64,000 nt of DNA from Adiantum capillus-veneris (GCA_014529385.2 CM043954.1:98974747-99038746), one strand, 5' to 3'; shown: positions 14,229 to 25,429, counted from the stretch's first letter. Program-made: numbers and translations. Notes: generated by a model not told the origin, from the letters alone.

Positions 14229-15323
14229 TGTGAGGTCCCCAACCCGCCAATACCAAGATCGGGATGGGATCCTTGACATGTCTCTAGGTCTGATAAAAAT
14301 CAGAGTTTCTAAATAAGAAAAATCCAAGGAATAGACCTTTACCATTGAGAATGGCTTGGGTCTATAGCCTTAGAAGAAGACCTAGTCCTGTCTCGCAGCA
14401 GAAACTGGAAAACGTATTAAAGTAAAAAAAAAAAACTATTTCGGCCATATAACTTCCGTCGTTCGGATTAAGGTTTCTTTAGCCAACACTTTTTTCCCTC
14501 TAACATATGTGAGGGCACAGCCGCCGCTGGTGGACTCCTCTTCCAAGTGAAGAAGTTTCTAAACGTTTTAGTGCGCAGGGATAGATAGTTACCTGACTAA
14601 TCAGGTCCACCCGTCCATGATTGACAACCTTAGTCAATCCCCACTTACCACCCGCACTCACACATGATTCATTTATCTTACTATCACATTGTTTTAAACA
14701 TTTAAAATAATGATTTCTTTTAACGTTCCATCACAATAATTCCTTGAAGACAGCATTGAAAGCATTCTTTTAGAAAACAGACATCTTTAAACTTAAGACA
14801 GGGTACTGTCAATCAAAACATTGTCCATAATAACCATGACCAATACTCTTCTTGTTTCAAGACCACCCAAGGGTGAAAAACGACACCCATTCCTTATTCA
14901 AATCCGGAGTGGATAAACCCCCACCCAAGGTTCCGGGTGCCCATACACCAAACTAGTTGCCCATACAACCGGGCGGCTCCCCTAGGATAAAAAAAACGGT
15001 ATCCTAACTTATGTAGAAACATCAAGACATGACACTGAGTAGAAACTCATCGTTCATGGGGGTAACCGACTTACCCGTGGCTAGAAAGCCAGTCATTATC
15101 ATCAATTTATACTAAGGAGTCGGAGGTGTTTTGAGACAAGCTGTCTTAAGGATGATCAAACGGGGATCAAACATATCTTTCCTATTTCAACTAGTTTTAA
15201 CCCAGACAATTCTTTCCTACATTATAAACAATGCACGTTGGAAGTTACCTTCCGTTTTCAGCCAGTTTATCCTTCTTAACTTTACGTACGCAATGCTAAC
15301 TTAAAAATGAACTTTAAAAGATT

Positions 15324-15509
15324 TTAAGTGACAAAATAGAAATCCACCTGGGACTGTTCGTCCATGTGCTGTGGGGCGGGTGTCCGTAGACTCTCCTCTG
15401 TTGGCCTATGGCTAGGCCCAGCCTCATGGTCATTCGTGCCTTTGTTTCGCTTGTTGCTAACATCCTCTTCCTCAGTAAGAAGATTTCCCCTGGTTCTCTT
15501 GGGAGCCAT
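15324..15509 (-). CDS. Small basic ORF inside the 4.3 kb insertion
   Basis: A 61-codon frame starts ATG at 15509 (MAPKRTRGNLLTEEEDVSNK), with a Lys/Arg-rich start resembling a nuclear-targeting signal and a hydrophilic remainder. It stops soon after a CAG-GTGGAT that could be a splice donor. Downstream of the TATA box at 18029 it would be in sense. It may be a first exon or a gag remnant. I cannot assign a function. Confidence 0.35.
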   Translation of the reverse strand: MAPKRTRGNLLTEEEDVSNKRNKGTNDHEAGPSHRPTEESLRTPAPQHMDEQSQVDFYFVT

Positions 15510-16199
15510 GTCGGCAGCCTTATAAAAAGACTTAATCCATTAGAAGTTTAATTGAATAATCTTCTTTTTCTTTGTTTACCCAAAAATAAGAATTTTTGGA
15601 GTAAGTAAGTATCTTTAATAGTCAATTTGATGAGATATTCCTCTTGTAACTTATTTATGCTATAAGTAATTTTCCATAATTACCATTTAATTTGGGAAGT
15701 CCTTTAACTAGGTTTCTCCTTAGTCTATCTTACACTTTAACCTTAGTAAATTATAAATTTCTATCCTCTAATGGGTTACTCTCCCTAAATTGTAATTGAA
15801 TATGTTCTATCTTTAGTAATTTTCATAAATTTGATTAATAACCTTTTCCTCCTATACTTATGGTCTAAATTAGGTAAAATTTCAATGATAGTAATTTATT
15901 ATACCGTCCATTTATGCTGAGGTAATTTTTTCACCCTTCAATAGTGATTTTAGACCTCAAGTATTTATTTGGTAATTAGATAAATTTGTTTACTAATTTC
16001 CCTTGTCTATTTTATACGTAAAATTGGTTACTTTTATTGAAGATAAATATTTAAACTATTTATCTGAAGTTGGGGTATTTATCATGGATTTCCCAAGGTG
16101 TGTTCTACCTCTGATATTTATATCAAACGATTTTGGATTGATTTACTATATTCCCCCTTTTATTTTCCTCTAAAAATAATGTAATTTTATTGGGATAAT

Positions 16200-17600
16200 A
16201 AGATAAATTAACTATCTGATGGTAACATAATTATTACTAGTTTCCTAACCTCTAATTAACCTCTGATAAATAGCTCAAAGCATTTAAGATCAATTTACTA
16301 ATTTCCCTTATTTAATTTGTCAACAAAATAGGATATTTTTGCTAAAGTAATTAGGTAGATTAATTATTTGAGCTTTTCCTAATTATCACAGGTTCCCTAA
16401 CATCTAATTAACCTTTGATAAATAGGTCAATTCAATTTGAATTTAATTTCTAATTTCTCCTGTTTAATTTGTCCTAAAAACAGAGTTTGTCTGCTAAAGT
16501 AATTAGGTAAATTAATCATTTGAGCTTGTCCTAATTATCACGGGTTTCTTAACATTCAATTAACCTTTGATAAATAGCATAATTTAATTTGAATCTATTT
16601 CCTAATTTCTCCCATTTAATTTATCCTAAAAATAGAGTTTTTCTGCTAAAGTAATTAGGTAGATTAATCATTTGAGCTTGTTCTAATTATCATGGATATC
16701 CCAACATCTAATTAATCTCTTAAAAAGAGCTCATATCAATTTGAATCTATTTGCTGATTTTCCCTATTTAATTTGTCCTAAAAACAGAGTTTTTTTGCTA
16801 AAGTAATTAGGTAGATTAATCATTTGAGATTTTTTTAATTATCACGGATTTCCTAACATCTAATTAACCTCTCTTAAATAGACCATATTAATTTGAATCT
16901 ATTTGCTAATTTTTTCTATTTAATTTGTTCTAAAAACATAGTTTTTTTGCTAAAATAATTAGATAGATTCATTTGAGCTTTTCCTAATTATCACGGATCC
17001 TCTAACATCTAAGTAACCTCTAATAAATATCTTAATTCAAATTGAATCTATTGGCTAATTTTCCCTATTTAGTTTGTCCTAAAAATAGGGTATTTTTGCT
17101 AAAGATATTAGGTAGATTAATCATTTGAGCTTGTTCTAATTATCATAGGTTCCCTAACATATAATTAACCCCTAGCAAATGGCTCAAAGCATTTAGGATC
17201 AATTTACTAATTTCTCCTATTGAATTTGTCTTAAATAAAGTAATTAGATAAACTAATTACTACATTAATTAGTATTTCTACTAAAGTAATTATATGAACT
17301 AATGATTTGAGCTTTTCATAGTTATCACGGGTTCCCTAGCATCTAATTAGCCCTGATAAATAACTCAAGACATTTGGAATCAATTTGATTAGTTTCCCCT
17401 TTAATCACAAGCTCTCCTCACAGGCTGTAATTTATTAACAAAGTAATTAGATAAACTAATGATCTGAGATTTTAATAATTATCACGAATTCCTTAGCATC
17501 TAAGTAATCATTGATAAATAACTCAAGACATTTGGAATCAATTTGATTAGTTTCCCCTTTAATTTTCGCTTAAAAACAGTCTAATTCAGCCTAATTAGTT
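16200..17600. repeat. AT-rich tandem array, units of about 170 bp
   Basis: At least seven diverged units share the words CTAAAGTAATTAGGTAGATTA, TCATTTGAGCTT, CTAATTATCACGG, CTAACATCTAATTAACC and AATTTGTCCTAAAAACAG. Units vary by small indels. The array lies downstream of the TATA box of the 4.3 kb insertion and would form much of its transcribed region. Confidence 0.8.
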
Positions 17601-18028
17601 ATAAAAATTACTCAGAAAATTATGAGATAGTTTTTCTAGCTTAATGACTGTCCAATGCAGCTCTGATAATTACCTGCACTTAATCTAAGCTTAATTATTA
17701 AATTTCTCATTAATTTGTGGTTAATTTGGCTAATTTCAACCCTAATATGATAGGATAATTAATTAGCTTAATATTTCCTAGCTTAATTACAACAATCAAC
17801 AAAGAATATTTGATTAAGAGAGGATTTGTGAGTATTCATACGCCTAATATTTAATTTATTAACAAAATAGATTAATCTAACCTTGCTAATTAAGAAGGAT
17901 TAGACTAATTACTGTTTAGGTTAATCAACTAGAGCTTAATCTCTAGTGATTTTTGCGTAGCGTTCTCTCTAAATGAGAGAGAGAGAGTGTCAAGGCTCCG
18001 AGTCTGTCAAATTGTGAAGCAAGGGGTC

Positions 18029-18038
18029 CTATTTATAG
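18029..18038 (-). promoter_or_regulatory. TATA box
   Basis: The minus strand reads CTATAAATAG followed by GACCCCTTGCTTC, a strong plant TATA context. It lies about 500 bp inside the minus-strand start of the 4.3 kb insertion, where the promoter of a U3 region would be expected. Confidence 0.6.
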
Positions 18039-18589
18039 TTTTCTGGCACTCACAAGCTCTCCTCACAGGCTGTAAAAGGCAATTGCTTGCAGTTCAAGCA
18101 GTCGCTAACAAGTCAAAAAATGCCCCCTGCTGCTAAATCTATTCTGGGAGAGTTCATCATTACCCCACACAGCCCCCCTCAGCTTCCAGAATCGATTTTT
18201 ACTATTTTCACTGATTTTTAATGATGAAAATTGGAAATATCAGTAATTTCTAGAACCTTAGGATAAGAAAGTCTTTGTTAATAATAATTACTGAAACCAT
18301 CCAATTTTACTTAACTAATTGAAATCCTAGTGTAACCTTTCAGGGCCCGTAACTCTTCTAGATTTTATCGGAATCTGATTCTGAAAATTTCTAGCCCGGG
18401 GTTTGCTGTGCTTAAGATTTCAAAAATACCAATATTTGCCACGGTCGGACAATTCTACATTGCTTTTTCAATAATCATATCAGTTGAACTAAGCTTTATA
18501 CAATCTTCAAGGTTTCAGAAAGTGGAAAACCTTACAGACAAGCACCTCAAGCTTGGTGACTAGACCTTCATTACACCCCCAACTCCCCA

Positions 18590-19714
18590 GAAATCCCTAT
18601 TATGATACCCTCAACAGGTCTGTGAAATTTGATGCCCATCTGGGTCTTCTACCTTTGACGCGCCTAAGATAATAGGTCATTTTTTCTAGGACTTTTGACA
18701 ACTTTGACCCTAGTATTGTGTTGCCCTACTGATGAAGAGCCTCTGTTTCACTTTTGGTGGAATTTGGAGGTCTGGTCTAGCCGGTGTGAGTGGTTCAGAT
18801 CTCAAAAATTCCCAGATTGGTTTGTGTATTTGTGCCTCCTACTGTTCTTGTGGTTGACAATGTGATATCCAAGATGCTTCTAGACATAGTTAGGAACTTA
18901 CCTCTCATGGCTGGAGTGAGTAAGAGCCAGAAAACAGGGCGTAGGAGAGCGTGAAAGGTCGTCAAAATCCACAACTTGGAGCTCTCCTTCTAGTGTCTAG
19001 AATGTAAATGAGAGGAAATATGGCCCAAGGAGCTATACATGCCTGGGCTTTTCCAACACCCCCTATTTAATGCCTACCTGGTGAATCTAATAGGACTGAC
19101 AAAGTATGCCCGGATCAATTTTTTTTGAAAACTGACATCCCTCGACCTTTTTGTCACATTTTATTTCAAATGACTAGTGAGTTGAAGTGGTTGCCAAGTT
19201 TTTTGATTGGATTCGTTCCATTGAGCTTGGAGACTTGGCATTTGAAGTTGAAAATCAATTCTGACATTCTTGCTCATTATTTTTTGTTTTTATTAGCAAA
19301 AATAAAGGAAATTTAACCTAACCGCTCAAAAAAATCCATCATATACTCAAAAAATACTAAAACATTTCTAAATTTATTATCTGGCAATATTTTGGTGGAT
19401 CACTCCATTTTTATAATGATTTTGACTGAAAAACACACAATATAAGTAAAAAATGCACTATTTATGGTTTTTGGCAGTTATGTACAATATATACACGTAC
19501 CAAGGGATTAACTTACTGCATTCCCCAATCATTGTGATGGATGGGCAATCAATTAACTTATTCAAGAAAGATCGTACGTTAACGCACAATTACTTCAAAA
19601 CATTGACCGTATCTTTTCCAAGTCGATATGCTTCGTCCATTTTCAGATTGTCTCCCCCCCCTCCTTGCTGTAGTCTGCCAGAATAACTTAGTATTCTGGT
19701 TGTGCAGTGCGTAG
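18590..19714 (-). repeat. LTR-like region of gypsy family AB, copy A
   Basis: Shares ordered landmarks with 47830-48690: GAACTTACCYCTCATG followed by GTGAG; a GCCYGGGCTT/TCCAA.A..CCCCCTA segment; and AGGCTGTGAAATCTA or related words. On the minus strand a purine-rich run (about 19650-19660) follows the end of the tail ORF, as a polypurine tract would. LTR ends could not be set precisely. Confidence 0.5.
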
Positions 19715-20445
19715 GTTACAAAGTCGTGTCTATGCATGGCCCTGATCGACCCTATAATTCTATTGATGCCAATGCAGTTAAACACACTATGTTGTTCAAG
19801 AGGTGGGTCTTGAGTATTGTACTCAAGGGTTTTTGCTGGCGAGGTATGTTGTGGTTGAACTCTCTTGAAGAGTAAACTCTGTAGCTCCTCTTGAGCACGT
19901 TCTTTTATGGTACGATATGTACCATCTATGGTGTACCGGAGCCGATGGGTCCAATCGTAGTTGGTGGTTTGACTTCAGGTATCCACTTGTACCTAATGGA
20001 GGTTGGTTTAAGTTGTAGTGGGGTCTTTGATTCGCATAGTCTGACTTGTCTACTTTGAGTAGTTGGTCTTCTATTCTGAAGTGCACATTTCTCCTTTGGT
20101 TGCCATATCCATTTCTTCTTTAGTAGTGGTGGTGCTTGTTGAAAAGATGGATACAATTGTTTGCTCTTATGGTTGTTGGCGGTGCATAGAAATCTTTTGG
20201 GCATTCAGATTTGCTAAGATCGAGTGACTTGTTGACTTTTGGATATCCAAATTTGCATGGCTCCTTGCATTGGTAGAGTAGTAGAAGTCTTTATTGGGGT
20301 TGTAGTTGTAATTGTGGTTGATACCTCTGTTGGCGGGTACGCCGTGAGTAGATGCTAGCATAGCGAGAACATAACCAACAACTCTATGTCGGGCGAGGGT
20401 GAAGCTTAATCCGTAGGCACATGAAAACAAGAAGATGGGTGTCAA
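19715..20445 (-). pseudogene. Family AB polyprotein tail with repeated W-x-P-K motifs, copy A
   Basis: Minus-strand frames give IWISKSQ and, further on, KWIWQPKEKC and YKWIPEVK, then DGTYRTIKERAQEEL and VFNCIGINRI. These align in order with copy B (MQGVRQIWVPKAQ; DGTIKQRE; LNCIDLQSM at 48740-49300), although both need frame changes. The upstream integrase and protease parts seen in copy B are missing here. Such basic, Pro/Ser-rich tails may bind nucleic acid, but the function is unknown. Confidence 0.55.
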
Positions 20446-20955
20446 TCACCTTCTCGACCTTCTAAGACAATCTCTAAACGAGGAAATCAAATCTAAAAGT
20501 TCTTATGTACTAGTGAAAGCAATCCGACCTATGATGCTCATGCTATCTGAATCTAGGCCAAATGCATTTGAAATGTCACAAAACTCGCAAGATATACTCC
20601 CCTTATCACAGGATCAATACCCTATGGACTGTGACGCAATAATCGACCTCCAACTACCTAATGCAACAATCACATATAAAGACAGGCATCAAAATACAGG
20701 TTACCATTTTTTGTTGCATATGGTCCTAACAAGTAGCTCTACTCTCCGTGAATCCATAGGTGCAAAGAACTCACCAAACGGACACTTGGTTTGTAAGAAA
20801 ACTCACCCGAAAGCTCGTACGAGCTCACTTCGCATCGTAGTCAAAATCACACACACTCTTGACGTTGAATGGAAGCCCTTGCCATTGCTAACACGATGGT
20901 TGTGTTTCTTTAGCAATGGACCTTTCGTAGCATGCATAGGGAAGAGAAGAAGTCA

Positions 20956-21003
<48 letters not shown>

Positions 21004-21037
21004 GACACAACGCACAGTGAAAACCGGATTTGATTAA
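20435..21037 (+). CDS. Unidentified 200-codon ORF
   Basis: An open frame of 200 codons, the longest plus-strand frame in this part. It has a mixed composition (for example MDCDAIIDLQLPNATITYKD) and ends by running through a TC array (Ser-Leu repeats). No family is recognised and no signal peptide or membrane segment is evident. It lies between antisense retroelement fragments, so chance openness or a captured piece are both possible. Confidence 0.25.
20959..21000. repeat. (TC)n microsatellite
   Basis: About 21 uninterrupted TC units followed by ACAGACACAACGC. It lies in the presumed LTR starting at 21207 on the minus strand. Confidence 0.95.
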
Positions 21038-21207
21038 TTCAAAAGTTGGGTTTAGGGTTACAAAAAATAGCTTATATACATTCCTCCTTAGAGGCTTGTT
21101 CCCACAAAATCTAATGGGTGCTCAAATATTACAAAAAGTATCATTCCGCTTCAAAAAATGATGATACAACGTATTCGGGAAACGTCTTCTGTGTTCTAGC
21201 ATCAACA
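21001..21207 (-). repeat. LTR-like start with polypurine tract and TATA box
   Basis: On the minus strand CGAAAGGGGGGAG (21220-21208) is directly followed by TGTTGATGCTAGAACACAG, the layout of a polypurine tract and a 3' LTR. GTATATAAGC (about 21070-21080) is a TATA box inside it. Similar words (CTAACACAG, ATCATTTTTTGAAG) occur at 43300-43400, so the two LTRs look related. The lower end is not defined. Confidence 0.5.
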
Positions 21208-21214
21208 CTCCCCC

Positions 21215-21690
21215 CTTTCGCGTCCATGTCATCCCTGACATGAATGGTCTTGCTCTCTTGCAACTCTTCTGCTGTCAATGGAAGCCTGGTGGTTTTAGCA
21301 GCGTTAGGTACGATTCGTACCTTATATTCCCCAAAGTGATTGTTGGGTCGAATGGTTTGCTATCGCATGTAAAGAAACCCGTGTAGAAAGCTTGCATGTG
21401 ATATCTGGGCAGAAACATGATTCTCTGATACAGTAAATGTAAAACTTCTAGAGAGGCTGTTTCAATAAATCATATGTCATTGCAGTGACAATGTCGCCCG
21501 TTGATAGGCTTCCAATTGAGGTTATGGGCATGCAAAGGGTCGTTAAGTACATGATAAAGATGCGTCAAAACCCCTTGCATCGACTTCCTAAAATTGCATG
21601 GAAAGCAAGCAAAAAAGTTCAAAAGACGCATAAAAGTGTGGTAGATTGGTTATGCCATTTCCCGCTTCAATAACAGGTCTTGAGATCAAC
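21215..21690 (-). pseudogene. Relic of the extra coiled-coil ORF, C-terminal end
   Basis: The minus-strand translation contains EVLHLLYQRIMFLPRYHMQAF and YTGFFT in order, matching EVLYGFYARCMFLPSHNMLAF..YTGFFTW of the larger ORF at 43516-43932. It is followed, as there, by a purine tract and an LTR. It has stops and shifts, and only the last 150 or so residues are traceable. Confidence 0.5.
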
Positions 21691-22612
21691 TCTCCTTGTC
21701 AATAGATCTTTAGGCCTCTTGCGATAGTTTCCAAGAACGTTAAAACAATCTTCTTCTCGGGTGTGTGTGTGTGTGGATGTGTGTGCGCGCTGTTGTGCTG
21801 TGACACGTACATAGTGGGAACGCATGCTACAAGAGTTATCTTGTAATTTTTTAAATACATAATTATCTTTCCTATAATGTACATATGCATATTTAAGTAT
21901 AATAATAATCCTTCTATCTCATCCTATTATTTTTCTCAAGGGTAACCTATCCTTACTTTAGCATTAGAAAATACTATGGGAAAAGCTCAATAGCTCCGCC
22001 TCTTTAACTTGGGGCAAAAAGCATTGATTCTTTATTTCTACTATCTCATTATCATCTCACACCCTAGCTAGATCCTATATCTAGGGTAAACTCCAATATA
22101 TATATATTCTATGTATTTTTTATACTTTTCTTATATTTCTTTTTAAATAGCTACTAGGAGGGAATCAAATCCTAGTGGGACACTAGGTGGCATGATTTCA
22201 AAGATACACTTATTTTAATGCATTATTGCAAGCATGATTACAAAACTTTGTCAAGGAGCAATGTCATGCTTTCATATGGCATGAGGTGTCCTTTGGAATT
22301 AAATGAAAGTCTAGGCTAAGGGAACCACGGGAAGACTTTTGCTGCCAGAAATGGACCCTATTTTGATAAATTTTTTACACAAGGTTCCAATCCGAATTGA
22401 AAAATGATTTTAAACAAAAACTCGTAGCTAATGAGCTGAAGTTTCTGTCCATATTTTTACTTTTTTATTTGGAGCCACGGTTGAGGAGATATGATCAAAA
22501 TATTGGACCCTAGTCTGCCCACATCATGCAGGGACAGCTCATTTTCAACTTTTCCAATTCCTGTTCACACTGGCTCCTCTCTTCTTGTGTAAATCCTTGG
22601 GGGTTCCCTTCA

Positions 22613-22620
22613 CCTATAAA
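22613..22620 (+). promoter_or_regulatory. TATA box of element S copy 1
   Basis: TATAAAAT preceded by CACC and followed by GGGACCTCTTC, about 820 bp from the element start. Copy 2 keeps a related sequence (CCTATAAAAGGGG on the minus strand near 41350-41360), which supports a conserved promoter. Confidence 0.6.
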
Positions 22621-22957
22621 ATGGGACCTCTTCTTCCTTGAAAAGAACTCAAGCATTCAAGCTATTGATGAGAAGAATTCTTGAGGGAGTGAGTAGTAAT
22701 GCCTAATTGTACTTAGCCATTAACATAAGCCCAAGCCTACACTTTCTCCTAGAGGAAGACTAGACATTCTTGTATGCTATCCTTGGAAGATCAACTCTAA
22801 TCAAAGAAGGTCTTGCACTTGGCGTATCAATCAAAGTGGAGTTCTCCCCTCTTCTTCTCTCTCCATCAATAATGGTGCCAAAGGGTTTGTCAAGTAAGAT
22901 GTGTTCTACATAGATGTTTTCTTGATTTCTTGTTGTTTTCTTTTTCATCTCTAATCC

Positions 22958-22960
<3 letters not shown>

Positions 22961-23044
<84 letters not shown>
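22961..23044. repeat. (CA)n followed by (TA)n microsatellite
   Basis: About 26 CA units run directly into about 16 TA units. The equivalent position in copy 2 (near 40960) has only a short AT run, so the array expanded after the copies separated. Confidence 0.95.
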
Positions 23045-23054
<10 letters not shown>

Positions 23055-23252
23055 CTAATCTCATCTCCTTAACCAAACCTATCTCTCTCACTCTTAGTAA
23101 TTCATCCTCTCTACAAATTTTAGGTTCTCTTTGCTACAGGTACATCTCTCCCCGCAGTATCCTTATTGCCAACGGGCAAGAATAGGGCTTGGGAGGGAAA
23201 ATTCTCATCTCTTCACTTCTCTCATATCTACATTTCTCACCTACTATCCTAG

Positions 23253-23471
23253 ATGAGTAACCCACATGATGATAATTTCTATCGCTTTCACTCTGTATGA
23301 TCTATTAGAATTAACGTATGGATTAGCCGAAAAATACACTTTCAACAACGTATAGTGTTTCTCTTTGGCCCAAAAAGGCTTAATGAAATACTTCTATCAC
23401 CGGATCCCATCATACTACCTCTCATAGACTATAACTTTTCTTTTGACGTAAGCATAGTTATCTTGCTATGA
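23253..23471 (+). pseudogene. Element S small ORF 1 (copy 1, one stop)
   Basis: ATG at 23253 (MSNPHDDNFYRFHSV) meets a stop where copy 2 has an Arg codon, then stays open to the TGA at 23469-23471. The protein, about 72 residues, contains RKIHFQQRIVFLFGPKRLNE and ends in a hydrophobic VSIVILL. It overlaps small ORF 2 by ATGA and is visibly paralogous to it (HFQQRI..LFGP.RLN against QFQRTIRSLFGQ.RLN). Confidence 0.5.
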
Positions 23472-23680
23472 ACCAAGAGGATTTGTACACACAATTAATC
23501 CCAATCACTAGACAAAATATATATATTATGGTAAGCACAAAACTACAATTCCAAAGAACAATTCGTAGCCTATTTGGTCAGTCAAGATTGAATGCCATTA
23601 ACTCATTTATTAACCCTTTCATATTACCCATGATACGATATGACCATAGCCTTGATGTTTTCATTTTCGTATTGTTTTGA
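23468..23680 (+). CDS. Element S small ORF 2 (copy 1)
   Basis: A 70-residue frame (MNQEDLYTQLIPITRQNIY) ending SLDVFIFVLF. It differs from the copy 2 frame (40543-40331) at only about three residues and is uninterrupted in both. The start codon overlaps the stop of small ORF 1 (ATGA). No family is recognised. The short hydrophobic end may be membrane-seeking. Confidence 0.45.
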   Translation: MNQEDLYTQLIPITRQNIYIMVSTKLQFQRTIRSLFGQSRLNAINSFINPFILPMIRYDHSLDVFIFVLF

Positions 23681-23930
23681 CATTCTCTTTTGTGTTCTTT
23701 CTTTGTGTGTGTGAGTGCAAGAGAGAAAGAGTGAGTCTTCTTTGATTGCACTTCTTTCCAAACCCTAGTCTTCATGGCATCTATGGTTTAACTCCTTCAT
23801 ATAGTTTTTGTTGAGTTCTCTCACAAACTCTCACAGCCATAAGCCCGGTGCTTTCCCGGCAAGACTGCAAATTTCTCGACAACGCTAATAAAAAGAGAAA
23901 AATGGTATAACCTTTCTATCACCCAAGTGT

Positions 23931-24047
23931 GGTAGATTGGTTATGCCATTTCCCTCTTGAATAACAGGTCCTGAGGTCAACTCTCCTTATTGGATAGATC
24001 TTTAAGGTCTCTTGGTGTAGTTTCCTACGACGTTAAAACAATCTTCT

Positions 24048-24082
<35 letters not shown>
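23931..24082. repeat. Repeat of the sequence on the other side of element S, with (TC)n
   Basis: Positions 23931-24051 match 21637-21757 in the same orientation (GTGTGGTAGATTGGTTATGC, AATAACAGGTC, ACGTTAAAACAATCTTCTTC). The two copies flank element S copy 1. A (TC)n run of about 15 units follows here; a TG run follows the left copy. Confidence 0.75.
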
Positions 24083-24227
24083 GAAGTCTCAAGTTCAATA
24101 CTTGTTGGGTAGATCTTTGATGTCGCTTTGGATTGCCTCATGTGATCTAAAAAGTTCATTTATTCCTTTCTCTCTGGATTATCTCTCTTTCCCCCCTCTC
24201 AAGTCTTGAATTAGAGACTCATTGATT

Positions 24228-24228
<1 letters not shown>

Positions 24229-24300
<72 letters not shown>
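24229..24300. repeat. (TC)n microsatellite, about 72 bp
   Basis: Uninterrupted TC dinucleotides between GATTAGC and ATGGAATTG. Confidence 0.95.
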
Positions 24301-24302
<2 letters not shown>

Positions 24303-24555
24303 GGAATTGTAATTGAAAGCATGTCTTACAAATCACCTCAACAAAAATGTATAGGTAGTTACAATTGTGACAATTGATCCTTGTTGGGCAATTAAAATAT
24401 TTCTTCTTCACTAAAGATATGCTCAGTTGCATTGTCTTGATGCCTTTATGTGGAAGAAATTTTCAAGATAAACAACACTAAATTGGTATAATTTTGCAAG
24501 TTTTAGTATAATTAGCATCATTTCTTCAAGTTTTGACCTAAAACCAAAATATTTT

Positions 24556-25031
24556 TTAGTGTGCCCCTTTTTAATCTCAAAATTGCTTTGATTAAGATTT
24601 TTTTGGGCAAGGCATATTTAAGACCTCTCTCTCTCTCTATGTGTGTGTGTGTGTACCCCTTATTATTTTCAAAATTACTTTGCTTAAATTTTTTTTGGCA
24701 AGGCATATTCAAGACCTCTGTCTCTCTCTCTCTCTCTCTCTCCCCCCCCCCCCCCCCCCCCCTACCCTTCCATTTTGGGACTATTTGAGACCGATGTTTG
24801 CAAAAAATTGGGATTTAATGTATTTTTAACCGGCTAAGATTGCAAAATCCTGGATAGATTCCAAGCTTGCCTTGAAGAAAACCAACACAATTTTCCAAGT
24901 TTTGATATAAATACCAACAATTCTTCAAGAATCAAAAGATCCTTTAATGTGCCCCTTATTTAGTTTGAAATTATTTCAATTAGGATTAGTTTTTTGGCAA
25001 GCCTTACTCGAGAACAACCCCCCCCCCCCCG

Positions 25032-25100
<69 letters not shown>
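24556..25100. repeat. Three diverged units ending in TC and poly-C tracts
   Basis: Units at about 24556-24640, 24652-24762 and 24948-25100 share TGTGCCCCTT, an AAAATTRCTTTG-like word, TTTTTTTGGCAAGGC and AAGACCTC. Unit 2 ends in (TC)n then about 19 C. Unit 3 has about 14 C then (TC)n (25034-25099). The tract type is repeated at the same place in each unit. Confidence 0.75.
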
Positions 25101-25429
25101 AGGAATCACAGATCTTGATGTGCATTGAGCATCTGGGCGATCAAAACATTCATGAAGGAGACATTCAAAGAGAGCTGAACGAGGCTCCCAATCACACAGT
25201 TCTCTCCATGTAGTTGACAAGGGAAAATCCAAAATCAATAGTGAGGACAATGACTCACATAGTCACGAGGACAAGCAATTAGAATCAATGATCAAATCGT
25301 GTAGACAAAAAGAATCTAAAACAATTATGTAAATAGATGAAGACTATCGTCTTAAACCTAGGAAATGGAAGATAGACATTGGGATAAGCTTAGACGTCAA
25401 CAGAGAGAAATAGATCACCATGAAAAGCC

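Larger units (their letters stand above)
14229..18536 (-). mobile_element. 4.3 kb TG..CA insertion with perfect 5-bp target duplication
   Basis: The insertion begins TGTGAGGTCCCC at 14229 and ends AACCTTACA at 18536. It is flanked by GACAA at 14224-14228 and 18537-18541 and sits inside a minisatellite whose periodicity resumes afterwards. TG..CA ends and a 5-bp duplication are the signature of integrase-mediated LTR element insertion. I find no internal copy of either end, so a very long solo LTR, or an element with unrecognised LTRs, is more likely than a normal two-LTR element. A TATA box (18029-18038) implies minus-strand transcription. It contains an AT-rich tandem array and one small ORF. 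Confidence 0.72.
21791..23881 (+). mobile_element. LTR-like element S, copy 1 (2.1 kb, TG..CA)
   Basis: Runs from TGTTGTGCTGTGACACG to AAATTTCTCGACA and is homologous along its whole length to the reverse complement of 40131-42195. It has a TATA box (CCTATAAAATGGG near 22613) and two short overlapping ORFs near its end. A (CA)n/(TA)n expansion at 22961-23044 is absent from copy 2. There is no second LTR inside, so it is best read as a solo LTR or a short non-autonomous element. Confidence 0.75.

Noticed and set aside
16200-17600. Possible CRISPR-like array or centromeric satellite
   Set aside because: Units are about 170 bp, AT-rich, diverged and without spacers. They lie wholly inside one retroelement-like insertion, so they are an internal tandem repeat of it.
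22760-23014. Antisense ORF of element S conserved in both copies (also 40926-41177)
   Set aside because: It is open in both copies, but it runs against the TATA box and mini-ORFs, starts in a microsatellite in copy 1, and may be open only because the copies are young.
24229-24432. Arg-Glu rich minus-strand ORF
   Set aside because: It is mostly the translation of a TC array.
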